NCBI GenBank assembly: GCA_944358305.1
Contig: CALVQK010000004.1
Coordinates: forward strand, 37,979-101,978
Origin: an uncultured Bacilli bacterium
GTDB taxonomy: Bacteria > Bacillota_I > Bacilli_A > RF39 > UBA660
Length of the DNA stretch: 64,000 bases
Direction of reading: 5' to 3'
Both the position numbers and the translations under genes were made by a program. The notes below the pieces were generated by a model. It saw only the letters and a program-made list of their open reading frames with translations, was not told the origin of the DNA and did not search any database. Numbering within the stretch: the first letter of the stretch is position 1; the number at the start of each line of letters is the position of its first letter. Shown one piece after another: positions 7,840 to 16,985 of this stretch.

Positions 7840-8764
7840 TAGCAAGTCCTCTATCTAGACCATCCGCTATTTCATTCTTAAACTCTTCCTTAAATCTAGG
7901 AAGTTCTTTTTTTATAACATCAGGATAAACATTTTTAGTATTTTCAATTGCCCTTTCTATGTCAAAAATATTAACTTCTTTCCTATTATTATAAATAGCA
8001 TAAGAAAAAGCCTGTTGTAATATCGTCAAAGTAACATCAGGATACCTTGAACCTATTTCATAAATTCTCCTATACTCACTAGTAAGATCAGTTAAAAATG
8101 CCATAATCTTTTCTTTTACATAAGGATCATACATTAATTTAGCTCCTGTCTTCTTCTCTATCTTAGGTAAAGTTCCCATACAAATAGCAATAGTCTGATC
8201 TCTTGTAGGTTCTAACACTTCAACTTTTTGAAAACGTCTAACAAAAGCTTTATCCCTTAAAATATATCTTTCATACTCTTCAGAAGTAGTCGCACCTATT
8301 ACTTTAATATCTCCTCTATCAAGACCCGGCTTAAACATATTAGCAAAATCAAGAGACTCTCCTCTACTTCCCATCAAAGTATGAATTTCATCTATAAATA
8401 AAATCAAATTAGAATAACTTTTCAACTCATCCAAAAGTATTTGCATTTTACTTTCTCCAGTATCAGGATCTTCTCCAAGTAAAGCAGATGTATTAATCTT
8501 AATAATTTGATACCCCTTCAAAACATCAGGAACATTTCCTAACTGAATACGGTAAGCAAGCCCTTCAACAATAGCTGTTTTACCAACACCAGGTTTACCA
8601 GTTAAAATAGCAGATTTTTCAGGAGTTAATAAAATCAAAACTAATTGTTTAATTTCTTCTTCCCTACCAATAGCAGGATTAGTAATATATTCTTTCTCTG
8701 TAAAATTTTCTCCATAACTTTTTAAAATACTAACTTTACTTTTTCTAATTAATTCATCATTCAT
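7832..8764 (-). CDS. Single-ring Clp-type AAA+ ATPase (ClpA/ClpC D1-like)
   Basis: About 310 residues from ATG at 8764 (GAGGAATGG upstream). Walker A is GKPGVGKT and Walker B is LILFIDEIH, followed by the HTLMGSRGE pore-loop region and the Arg finger in AFVRRF. All match the first ATPase ring of ClpA/ClpC/ClpB. The usual N-terminal repeat domain, middle domain, second ring and ClpP-binding loop are absent. It is therefore a shortened remodelling ATPase, not a protease partner in the usual sense. Its co-translated neighbour is a small membrane protein. Confidence 0.8.
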   Translation of the reverse strand: MNDELIRKSKVSILKSYGENFTEKEYITNPAIGREEEIKQLVLILLTPEKSAILTGKPGVGKTAIVEGLAYRIQLGNVPDVLKGYQIIKINTSALLGEDPDTGESKMQILLDELKSYSNLILFIDEIHTLMGSRGESLDFANMFKPGLDRGDIKVIGATTSEEYERYILRDKAFVRRFQKVEVLEPTRDQTIAICMGTLPKIEKKTGAKLMYDPYVKEKIMAFLTDLTSEYRRIYEIGSRYPDVTLTILQQAFSYAIYNNRKEVNIFDIERAIENTKNVYPDVIKKELPRFKEEFKNEIADGLDRGLANV

Positions 8765-8818
8765 AACTACCATTCCTCACATTCTAAGTATAGCATAAAA
8801 TAAATTTTAGGAAAACAA

Positions 8819-10267
8819 CTATTTATAACTAATATTATAATTACTAGGTCCCATAATACACTTACCATCTAAATCAAATCTAGACCCATGACAAGGACAA
8901 TCCCAAGTCTTCTCTACTTCATTAAAAACCAAACTACATTTCAAATGTGGACATCTATTATAAATAATATGCTCTACCCCATCATCATCTTTGTAAACAG
9001 CTATACTTTTACCATCTTTCTTTGTAAAATAAGGATTACCATTATAAAAAGCTTTATTCTTATTTATCTTACTATCAATAAAACTATAAGCACTACTAAA
9101 AATATTTAAAGGATAATTAATTAATTTTTGTTTATTAAAACCCCTTTTAGGATCAAATAATTCTTTATAAATATTATACTTATTATTAATTAAATCTTTT
9201 ATTATAACGCTAGCAAGTATACCATTAGAATTACCCCAAGTATTATAACCAGTCGCTAATATTAAATTATCATCAATAAAGCCTATTAAAGGTAAATGAT
9301 CAAAAGTCATTAAATCATAATTACTCCAAACATAATCATAATTAGTAATATCAGTATTATCTTCTAAATCTTTAACCATTTTCCTACTATTAGATGCAAA
9401 TGCTAAATTACAAGATGATGAAACCACTAGTAGATGATTATCATAATATCTCATCGACTTGAGTGGTGTCTCTATATTAATAGCATTAAAATCATATTCT
9501 TTTTTAACTTTAGAACATACTAAGAAAGATTTCTCTAAATAACATTTTAAAGGCATTAAATAAGGAAATAAAAAGTATGGATAATGTAAGGCAAACACTA
9601 CCGTCTTAGCACTTATAATATTACTAGTAGTATAACACTTATAATAATCATTTACTTTCTCTATCTTTATTATTTTTGTATTTTCATAAACTCTATGATT
9701 ATCACTAATAGATTTTTTTATAATTTCTCTTATAAATTTTAAAGGATGAAAAATATAAGTATTATTTACATAAAAACAAGACTCTACTCTCATTCCATTA
9801 GGTAATTTCTTAATATCAGTAGTTTTCTCTCCAAAAGATGAAAGTAACTTCTCTTCTTTTTCTATTTTCTTAATATTTAATGGATCTAAAGTATACAAAT
9901 AAGATTTACTCCTCTTAAAATCACAATCTATATTTTCCTTACTTACAATATCATCAGCAATTTTCAAAGCTTCTTTAGAAGCTCGATAATAAAGATAGGC
10001 TTTATCTCTATCAAAAATATTGGTAAGTTTAGTATAAATATCCTCTTGTAAAAAAGTTATCTTAGCACTACTTCTACTAGATGCTCCACTTCCTATTCTA
10101 TTTTTCTCAACAAGAGCGACCTTTCTTTTATCATCCTTAAATTGATAAAAGGTACTACATCCTGTAATACCTCCACCAATTATTAAAACATCAACATCTA
10201 AATTTTCTTCTAACACCGCATAATTATCACATTGAACAGTATCTTGCCATATAGAAATATTTTTCAT
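8819..10267 (-). CDS. FAD-dependent oxidoreductase with C-terminal Rieske [2Fe-2S] domain
   Basis: 482 residues. The N-terminal Rossmann motif DVLIIGGGITGCSTFYQ (about 27-43) and the downstream VALVEKNRIGSGASSRSSAK place it in the DAO/glycine-oxidase superfamily. The C-terminal ~90 residues hold a Rieske cluster site, C-P-H near the start and C-P-C-H-G-S near the end, giving two Cys and two His ligands. This DAO-plus-Rieske architecture is known in Bacillota (YhfW-like), with amino-acid or amine oxidation proposed; the substrate is unknown. The ribosome binding site is AGGAGG at -7. It is transcribed alone or with the PepSY gene upstream (31 bp gap). Confidence 0.9.
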   Translation of the reverse strand: MKNISIWQDTVQCDNYAVLEENLDVDVLIIGGGITGCSTFYQFKDDKRKVALVEKNRIGSGASSRSSAKITFLQEDIYTKLTNIFDRDKAYLYYRASKEALKIADDIVSKENIDCDFKRSKSYLYTLDPLNIKKIEKEEKLLSSFGEKTTDIKKLPNGMRVESCFYVNNTYIFHPLKFIREIIKKSISDNHRVYENTKIIKIEKVNDYYKCYTTSNIISAKTVVFALHYPYFLFPYLMPLKCYLEKSFLVCSKVKKEYDFNAINIETPLKSMRYYDNHLLVVSSSCNLAFASNSRKMVKDLEDNTDITNYDYVWSNYDLMTFDHLPLIGFIDDNLILATGYNTWGNSNGILASVIIKDLINNKYNIYKELFDPKRGFNKQKLINYPLNIFSSAYSFIDSKINKNKAFYNGNPYFTKKDGKSIAVYKDDDGVEHIIYNRCPHLKCSLVFNEVEKTWDCPCHGSRFDLDGKCIMGPSNYNISYK

Positions 10268-10298
10268 AACAACCTCCTATTTCTATTATGGCTAAAAT

Positions 10299-10895
10299 TT
10301 AGTCATATATACTATCTCTATCGTAACTAATTATTTCCCCAGTATTAGCATTAATTTTATAATCATATTCATAATTATTATAAGTAAAATCAACTTCATA
10401 AACTAAAATGCCATCATCATATTCTGTCTCTGTTCTTAAAAATTGTACTAAATCAGCACTTAAATTAGCATGAGTTAATGCAATATTTCTAGCTTCTTCA
10501 ACAGCAATACTAGCAGTATTATTAGAACCATTTGCATTATCATTACTAGAATCATTGGTATTAGAATTAGAACTATTATTATCATTAATACTATTAGTAA
10601 AATATTTAAAATCAGTATAAATAACATTTCCACCTTCAGCATCGGCTCTAGCATTAATTTTATATTCATAAACATTATTATGATAATATACTTCTACTTC
10701 ATAAATACCTTTATCAAGTTCAAAATCAATATCTTCAAAATATAAATCACTTCTATTAACATTCATATTAGCAGCAATAATATCTTTCACTTCATTTTTA
10801 CTAATAAATGTTGTTTTAAAATAAATTAAGATAAGTAAAGCAATTACAACAAGTATACCAACTACAATAATAATTATTTTTCCATATTTTTTCAT
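10299..10895 (-). CDS. Membrane-anchored protein with two PepSY domains
   Basis: 198 residues. One N-terminal membrane helix (about 6-28) is followed by two PepSY-type repeats, about 35-100 and 130-195. Both have the pattern of a helix with A-x-x-x-A, then EVDFTYNNYEYDYKINANTGEI-like strands. An Asn/Ser-rich linker (about 105-125) joins them. PepSY domains are thought to inhibit or sense peptidases outside the cell. The ribosome binding site is GAGAGGATAG. No partner peptidase is adjacent. Confidence 0.8.
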   Translation of the reverse strand: MKKYGKIIIIVVGILVVIALLILIYFKTTFISKNEVKDIIAANMNVNRSDLYFEDIDFELDKGIYEVEVYYHNNVYEYKINARADAEGGNVIYTDFKYFTNSINDNNSSNSNTNDSSNDNANGSNNTASIAVEEARNIALTHANLSADLVQFLRTETEYDDGILVYEVDFTYNNYEYDYKINANTGEIISYDRDSIYD

Positions 10896-10966
10896 AATAT
10901 CTATCCTCTCTACTAAAATTTTATCATTACATTTTATTTAAGTAAAGGTAAATATTATTCTAATAA

Positions 10967-12349
10967 CTACTTATATTTTTTCTTCTTTACTGCTTCATCT
11001 TTTTTACTAACAGTATCTATACTAACAAGAGGAAAGCCACCTATATTTTCCTTATATAATGCCAAAGATTTTAAAACAATATTATTTATTTCTTCTTTAC
11101 TTATTCCAAGAAATTCAGCAATAGAACTTATAGAGAACTTTTTACCATCAACACAACCTAATATTAACCCCATAATAACAGCTTCTTTAAAAGATAACAA
11201 TTGTAAAAACTCAGCATACTTAGGTATCTTAGAAAAATCAAGTTCTGTTATAACAGCACTTTCTCCAAACTTAACAGCAGTATTATCTAAAACATCAGAA
11301 GATATTTCTAAAGAAGCCTGTACTTTTTTACTAGAAACCTCTTCTTTATCAAATACTTCTTGAAAACCACAAGGAGTAGATGCAATTGCACTCTCCTCAC
11401 TATGTTTAGCCAACAATCTTTTCATTTTTGGTATCAAGTGTCTATAAAATCTTTTTGAAGCTTCTTCTGACCATTTCTCATCTGTAACTGGATTTTCTAA
11501 GTCTTTCCCATAACGCAACCTTATTAACTCTCTTTCTTCCTCAGGTAAACTTAATATCAACGAATCTACCTCTTGTTTAGTAAAATTAGGAAAACAATCA
11601 TATATTGTCTTCAAAACCCAATGTTTTTTCTTTTTTCCATCTCTTTTATTAGTAACAAATCCAGTCTTAACACAATCAAGTGATTTAAAACTATCTAAAT
11701 ATTTGCCGTCTTCTAACCGCAATTTTATCCTTTCTAAAGCTTTTCTAATAATTCTAGAAACATATGACTGTGACAAACCAAAAACACTTGCTATTTCTCT
11801 TTGTGTCATTACTTCACCATCAATAAAGCCAAAATGCATTAAAACTACTTGCTTTTCTCTATCAGGAAGTGCTAACACTTCTTGTCTTATTGCATCATGT
11901 AATTCACATTTTTCATAATTACCAGCAAGATCAACACTCTCATCAAAAATCCCATCAGCAATCTTCACATCATGACCTTCGCCATCACTAGATATTGTCT
12001 TATCAAGGCTTTCATCATTAAGATATTTTTTACCTTTTCTCATAAACATAAGTATTTCATTATCAATACATCTTGATGCATAAGTTGCAAACTTAATATT
12101 TTTATTAACATCAAAAGTATCAACACTCTTAATTAACCCTAATAGTCCAACGGATACTAATTCAGCATTATCATAAGGTGTACTAGCAAACTTAGTTAAA
12201 ACTTCATTAACTACAAGCCTTATATTATGCTTTATTATTTCATTTCTAGCATCAACATCACCATTATCTTTTTTAAAAAAATAATCATTAAGTTCATCTG
12301 AAGAAAAAGGTTTATCTAACCCCTCTAAAAATATTTTACTGTAACCCAT
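10967..12349 (-). CDS. SigE/SigK-like sigma factor with two extra C-terminal HTH modules
   Basis: 460 residues. Region 2 (about 30-110) contains VGLLGLIKSVDTFDVNKNIKF and ATYASRCIDNEILMFMRK, close to sporulation sigmas SigE/SigK. The SLDKTISSDGEGHDVKIAD linker also resembles SigE. Region 4 (about 165-210) carries LPDREKQVVLMHFGF and the helix-turn-helix TQREIASVFGLSQSYVSRIIRK. A normal family member would stop near 240. Here about 220 more residues follow, with two further region-4-like blocks: LPEEERELIRLRYGK (about 270) and LLSFKEAVIMGLILG with SISSIAEFLGISKEEINNI (about 390-430). The ribosome binding site is AAGAGGAAATT. The upstream segment is bounded by inverted recombination-like sites. 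Confidence 0.85.
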   Translation of the reverse strand: MGYSKIFLEGLDKPFSSDELNDYFFKKDNGDVDARNEIIKHNIRLVVNEVLTKFASTPYDNAELVSVGLLGLIKSVDTFDVNKNIKFATYASRCIDNEILMFMRKGKKYLNDESLDKTISSDGEGHDVKIADGIFDESVDLAGNYEKCELHDAIRQEVLALPDREKQVVLMHFGFIDGEVMTQREIASVFGLSQSYVSRIIRKALERIKLRLEDGKYLDSFKSLDCVKTGFVTNKRDGKKKKHWVLKTIYDCFPNFTKQEVDSLILSLPEEERELIRLRYGKDLENPVTDEKWSEEASKRFYRHLIPKMKRLLAKHSEESAIASTPCGFQEVFDKEEVSSKKVQASLEISSDVLDNTAVKFGESAVITELDFSKIPKYAEFLQLLSFKEAVIMGLILGCVDGKKFSISSIAEFLGISKEEINNIVLKSLALYKENIGGFPLVSIDTVSKKDEAVKKKKYK

Positions 12350-12371
12350 AATTTCCTCTTTTCTTACTATT

Positions 12372-12534
12372 TCTCAAAGTATTTTGCTTAAAGAAAAGTT
12401 AAAAAAAAGTAAATTTATCAAGCATTTTTTCATTTTTTCCCCATTTATTTTCATTAAAATATTGTAAAAGTTAACTAAAAGTGATATTATACAATTGTTT
12501 TTTTGAGAAAGTCTCAAAGCAAAATACTTTAAGA
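12372..12534. repeat. Inverted recombinase-like sites enclosing a promoter-sized segment
   Basis: Site 1 (12372-12394) and site 2 (12512-12534) have the same 8-bp left arm TCTCAAAG and near-identical right arms (CTTAAAGA, CTTTAAGA). The 7-bp centre is inverted: TATTTTG in one, CAAAATA in the other. Inverted arms around a short asymmetric spacer are the form of tyrosine-recombinase core sites, and such a recombinase is encoded 13 bp away. The segment holds a rightward promoter-like pair TTGTAA/TATTAT, 17 bp apart (12462-12490), and a leftward TATAAT (12485-12490 region) with a poor -35. A 19-codon leader frame (12433 to 12374, minus) begins after GGGG. Inversion would swap which promoter faces the sigma gene. 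Confidence 0.5.
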
Positions 12535-12546
12535 ACAATAACATCT

Positions 12547-13644
12547 TTAAACATCATACATTGGATTTAACTGGTTGATAACTTTTACTTTACTTTCATA
12601 ACCTGGATGCACATATCTTTGCAATGTTATATTTACATTAGAATGTCCTAAAATTTCGCTAAGAGTCTTAGGATCACACCCTTTCTCTATACATCTTGTC
12701 GCAAATGTATGCCTTAAAGCATGAAAGTTATAATGATCAAGACCAATTTCTTTTACTATCTTTTTATATCTATTAAAATACGTTCTTGTCTCCATATACT
12801 TATTAGTACCAGTAATTAAAAAATCATCAGGACCTCTACCTTCGCTAAATTTTAGTAAAAAAGTAATCATAAAATCCGGAATAGGTATTTCTCTAATCGA
12901 AGAAATTGATTTAGGTTGATCAATAACTACAATAGTTTTCTTTTTAGCATTAACATCAGGATTTTTTATTCTTACAATTGTCTTTTTTACCTTAATTTTT
13001 TTATTTTTAATATCTATATTTTCCCATCGTAATGCACAAATTTCTCCTATTCTTAAACCAGTATATAAACAAAAATAAATACCAAAACTAATTAAATCCA
13101 AATTAGTTAACAATTCTTTTTCTAGCAAAACCTGTTCAAAAGGTTTAATAATCTGAATATCTTTTCTAGGCACCTTTGGCATAGAAACTTTTATACTAAC
13201 TCCCGTAACTTTAAAGATTTGCTCTAAAATCACCAAAATATCTTTAACCGTTTTAGGACATAATCCTTCTTCAAGTAATTCTTCAGTATAATTATCAATT
13301 AGATCTAAATCAAGATCTTTTTTCTTTATTTTTGCAAACATAGGAATTATTCTCGATTTAACAGTATAATGATAACTTGAATAAGTTGACTTTTTACAAC
13401 GTATTTTTACACTTCTAAGCCACTTATAAATATAGTAACCTAAATAATCTTTATTATATATCAATAAATCATTTGCTAGTATCTTTTTATTTATCTCCTC
13501 CTTACACTTTTTTAAAGTCTCTTCATAAGTTTTCCCAGACACCGATTTATATCGTATTGTCCCATTAGGTTTATACCCGTAAAAATAGCGAGCTTCAAAC
13601 CTGCCATTACCTTTCTTGTATACATTAATTTTTTCATCGCCCAT
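12547..13644 (-). CDS. Tyrosine recombinase (phage-integrase family)
   Basis: 365 residues from ATG at 13644, directly after GGAAGGAGAAGG; the longer frame to 13689 would contain that site. The N-terminus has an AP2-like arm-binding segment (about 5-50, KKGNGRFEARYFYGY). A SAM-like core-binding domain (about 60-150) and the catalytic domain follow. Catalytic residues are visible: Arg in YTGLRIGEI, His-x-x-Arg in HALRHTFA, His in LGHSNVNIT and the Tyr nucleophile in LQRYVHP. No phage or transfer genes are near, so this looks like a resident recombinase. Its 3' end abuts the paired inverted sites upstream of the sigma gene. Confidence 0.93.
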   Translation of the reverse strand: MGDEKINVYKKGNGRFEARYFYGYKPNGTIRYKSVSGKTYEETLKKCKEEINKKILANDLLIYNKDYLGYYIYKWLRSVKIRCKKSTYSSYHYTVKSRIIPMFAKIKKKDLDLDLIDNYTEELLEEGLCPKTVKDILVILEQIFKVTGVSIKVSMPKVPRKDIQIIKPFEQVLLEKELLTNLDLISFGIYFCLYTGLRIGEICALRWENIDIKNKKIKVKKTIVRIKNPDVNAKKKTIVVIDQPKSISSIREIPIPDFMITFLLKFSEGRGPDDFLITGTNKYMETRTYFNRYKKIVKEIGLDHYNFHALRHTFATRCIEKGCDPKTLSEILGHSNVNITLQRYVHPGYESKVKVINQLNPMYDV

Positions 13645-13733
13645 ACTACCTTCTCCTTCCAAATAAATAATGTAATACAAAAAAGACATAGCACCTCGCT
13701 ATATCTTTTGTCAAATATATCTATATTTTTATT

Positions 13734-16271
13734 TTAAAGTTGCGCTTCTAATAATTTAAGTTTAGCTTCCTCTTCCTTTAATTTTTCTCTATCAAGATCA
13801 ACTATATTCTTAGGAGCTTTATTAACATAATTTTCATTACTAAGTAATTTTTTACGTCTATTAATAGAGTCTTTTAATTTCTTAATATCAGCTTCTAATT
13901 CTTCTTTATTAACTTCATTTTTAAAGAAATAAGTAATATCAATTAAACTAGATTTATAATTAATAGACTGATAATCATTCAAAGCTTCTTTAACTATTAA
14001 TTCATCAGTAATCTTTAATTGTGACTTATAAATATATTCTAAATCACTATTAGTACTAAACATCACTCTATCATCTTTTTTAATATTATTAGTCGCTTTT
14101 AAATTTCTTATCTCTCTTAAGTCAACAATAACTTTAGATATTTCTTCTGCATCCTCATTAAATACAGTCTCACTATCATACTTAGGATAAGTACTAATTA
14201 CAATAGACTCACTATCTTTAAATGGTAACATAGAATAAATTTCTTCTGTTACATAAGGCATAAATGGATGAAGAAGCTTTAATATAGTTGTTAAAACATC
14301 AAGTAATACTGCTTTCGTAGTATCATTCATATTAGCTTTACTTAACTCTATATAGTTATCACAAAAATCTTCCCAAATGAACTTATATAACATATTACCA
14401 ACATTATGAAAGTCATAACTATCCATATTTTTAATAACATCTTTAATTAAATTATTTTTTAATGTTAGAATCCATTTATCAGCTTTACTTAAATTTTGAT
14501 AATCGTATCCTGATGTCTTCATATCTTCAAGATTCATTAAAACATAACGAGAAGCATTCCATAACTTATTAATAAAGTTCCAAGTAGATTTAACTTTCTC
14601 TTCATCATATCTTAAATCAGTTCCAGGAGCAGTATTAGTAGTTAAGAAAAATCTAAGAGAATCAGCACCATACTTATCTATAACATCCATTGGGTCCACT
14701 CCATTACCTAAAGACTTACTCATCTTACGCCCCTTTTTATCACGAATTAGTCCATGAATAAGACAGTCTTTAAATGGTCTTTTATCAGTAAACTCTAATC
14801 CTTGGAAAGTCATACGATTAACCCAGAATGGAATAATATCATAACCAGTTACTAAAACATTATTAGGATAATATCTCTTAAATAAATCAGTCTCTTCAGG
14901 CCATCCTAATGTTGAAAAAGGCCATAATGCAGATGAAAACCAAGTATCTAGTACATCTTCATCTTGAACCCATCCATCACCCTCTGGTGCATCCATACCA
15001 ACATAAACTTCATCACCTTTATACCAAGCAGGTATTCTATGACCCCACCATAACTGTCTAGAAATACACCAGTCATAGGTAATTTCCATCCAGTGATTCA
15101 TTGTCTTTTCATAACGCTCTGGAACAAAGTTTACCTTAGTATCTTTATTCTTTTGATTTGCAAGAACTCTATCTGCAAGAGGTCTCATCTTAACAAACCA
15201 TTGTTTAGATAAAGTAGGTTCAACTACCGCATCACTTCTTTCACTATGTCCGACATTATGCATCATCTCTTCAATACTAATTAATAAATCTTGTTTCTTT
15301 AAATCTTCTACTAGTTTTTCACGACACTCTTCACGACTCACTCCCTCATAACCAGGAGCATTCTCATTCATAGTAGCATCCAAATTCATAACAACAACAC
15401 GAGGTAAGTTATGTCTCATACCTACTTCATAGTCGTTGGGGTCGTGTGCTGGAGTAATTTTTACACACCCCGTTCCAAACTCTGGGTCAGCATGAATATC
15501 ACCAACGATTGGTATTTCTTTATTAACAATAGGAAGAATTACAGTCTTGCCAATTAAATGTTTATAACGCTCATCTTTAGGATTAACAGCAACTGCAGTA
15601 TCACCAAATAAAGTCTCAGGACGAGTTGTCGCTACATCTAAATATTCATCTGTACCAGTTATATAATATTTAATATGATAAAATGCTCCCTTATCTTCTT
15701 TATAGATAACCTCTTCATTAGATAAAGCAGTCATTTGAACTGGATCCCAGTTAATAATCCTCTCTCCTCGATAAATTAAACCTTTCTCATAAAGTTTAAC
15801 AAAGACATATCTAACCGCTTTACTAAGTCCTTCATCTAAAGTAAATCTTTCTTTCGTATAATCAAGACTAAGCCCAAGTTTTGCCCATTGTTCATGAATA
15901 GTAGTAGCATACTCATCTTTCCAACTCCAAGCATGTTCTAACCATTCATCACGAGTTATCCCTCTAGGATTAATCCACATTTCTCTTAGTCTCTTATCAA
16001 CTTTCGCTTGTGTTGCAATACCAGCATGATCCATTCCAGGAACCCATAAAGCATCAAATCCACACATTCTCTTATATCTAATTAAAATATCTTGTAGTGT
16101 TGTATCCCAAGCATGACCTAAATGTAGTTTACCCGTAACATTAGGTGGTGGAATAACTATACAAAAAGGTTCTCTACTCTTATCTTTATCTCCTTTAAAA
16201 TATCCTTTATTTACCCATTCATTATACTTATTTTTCTCTACTTCTTTATGATTATATTTCTTATCTAACAT
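13734..16271 (-). CDS. valS: Valyl-tRNA synthetase
   Basis: 845 residues from ATG at 16271; the frame extends upstream, but that part contains the ribosome binding site AGGAGAAAGG. Class I signatures are present: [16 protein letters not shown] (HIGH) near 42-57 and [12 protein letters not shown] (KMSKS) near 520. The editing domain and a C-terminal coiled-coil arm ([15 protein letters not shown]) are intact, and the length is normal. It charges tRNA-Val with valine in the cytoplasm and edits mischarged threonine. It overlaps the preceding small gene by 11 bp, and both are governed by the T-box leader. Confidence 0.98.
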   Translation of the reverse strand: MLDKKYNHKEVEKNKYNEWVNKGYFKGDKDKSREPFCIVIPPPNVTGKLHLGHAWDTTLQDILIRYKRMCGFDALWVPGMDHAGIATQAKVDKRLREMWINPRGITRDEWLEHAWSWKDEYATTIHEQWAKLGLSLDYTKERFTLDEGLSKAVRYVFVKLYEKGLIYRGERIINWDPVQMTALSNEEVIYKEDKGAFYHIKYYITGTDEYLDVATTRPETLFGDTAVAVNPKDERYKHLIGKTVILPIVNKEIPIVGDIHADPEFGTGCVKITPAHDPNDYEVGMRHNLPRVVVMNLDATMNENAPGYEGVSREECREKLVEDLKKQDLLISIEEMMHNVGHSERSDAVVEPTLSKQWFVKMRPLADRVLANQKNKDTKVNFVPERYEKTMNHWMEITYDWCISRQLWWGHRIPAWYKGDEVYVGMDAPEGDGWVQDEDVLDTWFSSALWPFSTLGWPEETDLFKRYYPNNVLVTGYDIIPFWVNRMTFQGLEFTDKRPFKDCLIHGLIRDKKGRKMSKSLGNGVDPMDVIDKYGADSLRFFLTTNTAPGTDLRYDEEKVKSTWNFINKLWNASRYVLMNLEDMKTSGYDYQNLSKADKWILTLKNNLIKDVIKNMDSYDFHNVGNMLYKFIWEDFCDNYIELSKANMNDTTKAVLLDVLTTILKLLHPFMPYVTEEIYSMLPFKDSESIVISTYPKYDSETVFNEDAEEISKVIVDLREIRNLKATNNIKKDDRVMFSTNSDLEYIYKSQLKITDELIVKEALNDYQSINYKSSLIDITYFFKNEVNKEELEADIKKLKDSINRRKKLLSNENYVNKAPKNIVDLDREKLKEEEAKLKLLEAQL

Positions 16272-16701
16272 GACCTTTCTCCTCATCTTTCATATTTCTT
16301 TTAACCATTTGGCTTCTTATCGCTTCAAGTCCATATATTTCATCAGTATAAACAGCATCATCCACTCTTCTAAAAATATAAGCACCAATCGTTGTATATT
16401 CTTCAAAATCAAGCATATGACTTTCAAAATATTCTAACTGTCTATCTGTAACTTTACTTGGAAGATAAAATGCAAGAACACCAATATCATCTTCAGTCTT
16501 ATAATTAAAATGTCCTAACTCTGCCATAGTAAAACCCGCTCTATGTGATTCATCTTCTCTAAATTTAAAGCCTAAATTATTTTCATCTGAAAACTTTTGA
16601 TAAGCTTTAACATGATATTCATCATCTAAAACATCTTGTTCAAATTCATCTTTAATTATCTGTCCTTCATCTGGAATAATGACGACTCTTCCTCTTTTCA
16701 T
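16261..16701 (-). CDS. Unknown 146-residue protein co-expressed with valS
   Basis: An acidic, soluble protein with no membrane segment and no motif I recognise. It begins [12 protein letters not shown] and contains a central aromatic stretch [12 protein letters not shown], then [17 protein letters not shown]. It sits between the T-box leader and valS and overlaps valS by 11 bp, so its expression responds to valyl-tRNA charging. A role linked to translation or amino-acid supply is possible, but nothing in the sequence shows one. The ribosome binding site is GGAGG at -7. Confidence 0.75.
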   Translation of the reverse strand: MKRGRVVIIPDEGQIIKDEFEQDVLDDEYHVKAYQKFSDENNLGFKFREDESHRAGFTMAELGHFNYKTEDDIGVLAFYLPSKVTDRQLEYFESHMLDFEEYTTIGAYIFRRVDDAVYTDEIYGLEAIRSQMVKRNMKDEEKGHVR

Positions 16702-16722
16702 AGACTCCTCCTAAAATAAAAA

Positions 16723-16950
16723 ATAACTATAATTTAAGGGCGTCAAAGAAAAACTAACTACGCGGTACCACCTTAATTTATAGTTATTAAACTAACTCAT
16801 TACTTATAACGGACTCATACCGTGGTAACTTACTACTATTTCAGAAACCCTGCTCTATTCACTACCTTCCATATATTATATTGTTAATTTCCACCAACCA
16901 TTAACTCTCTATCAATACTTTATATGTACTCCTTGAATATAATCGCATTT
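16723..16950 (-). promoter_or_regulatory. T-box riboswitch controlling valS
   Basis: On the minus strand the T-box core AAGGTGGTACCGCG (about 16762-16775) lies in the antiterminator. The same strand 5' to it (CTATAAATTAAGG) pairs with CCTTAAATTATAG downstream, followed by TTTTTTATTTT, to make the competing terminator. Upstream, a GAGAG element and a long Stem I are visible (16830-16925). A GGTAGTGAA segment on the 3' side could present a GTA valine specifier codon, but this was not folded. Uncharged tRNA-Val would stabilise the antiterminator and allow the downstream operon to be transcribed. Confidence 0.95.
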
Positions 16951-16956
16951 AAATGT

Positions 16957-16985
16957 ATTATAATCTAATTTTTTATATTTATCAA
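16957..16985 (-). promoter_or_regulatory. Promoter of the T-box/valS transcript
   Basis: TTGATA (16980-16985) and TATAAT (16957-16962) read on the minus strand with a 17-bp spacer. It overlaps the last codons of the upstream ABC gene and would start RNA near 16950. Confidence 0.9.

Noticed and set aside
10475..10675. Hydrophobic 66-codon frame inside the PepSY gene
   Set aside because: It is a shadow frame with no ribosome binding site. The PepSY protein in the other frame is well supported.
12547..13644. Integrase as a sign of a prophage or integrative element
   Set aside because: No phage, transfer or excisionase genes and no tRNA target or direct attachment repeats are near. The adjacent inverted sites fit a local switch better.
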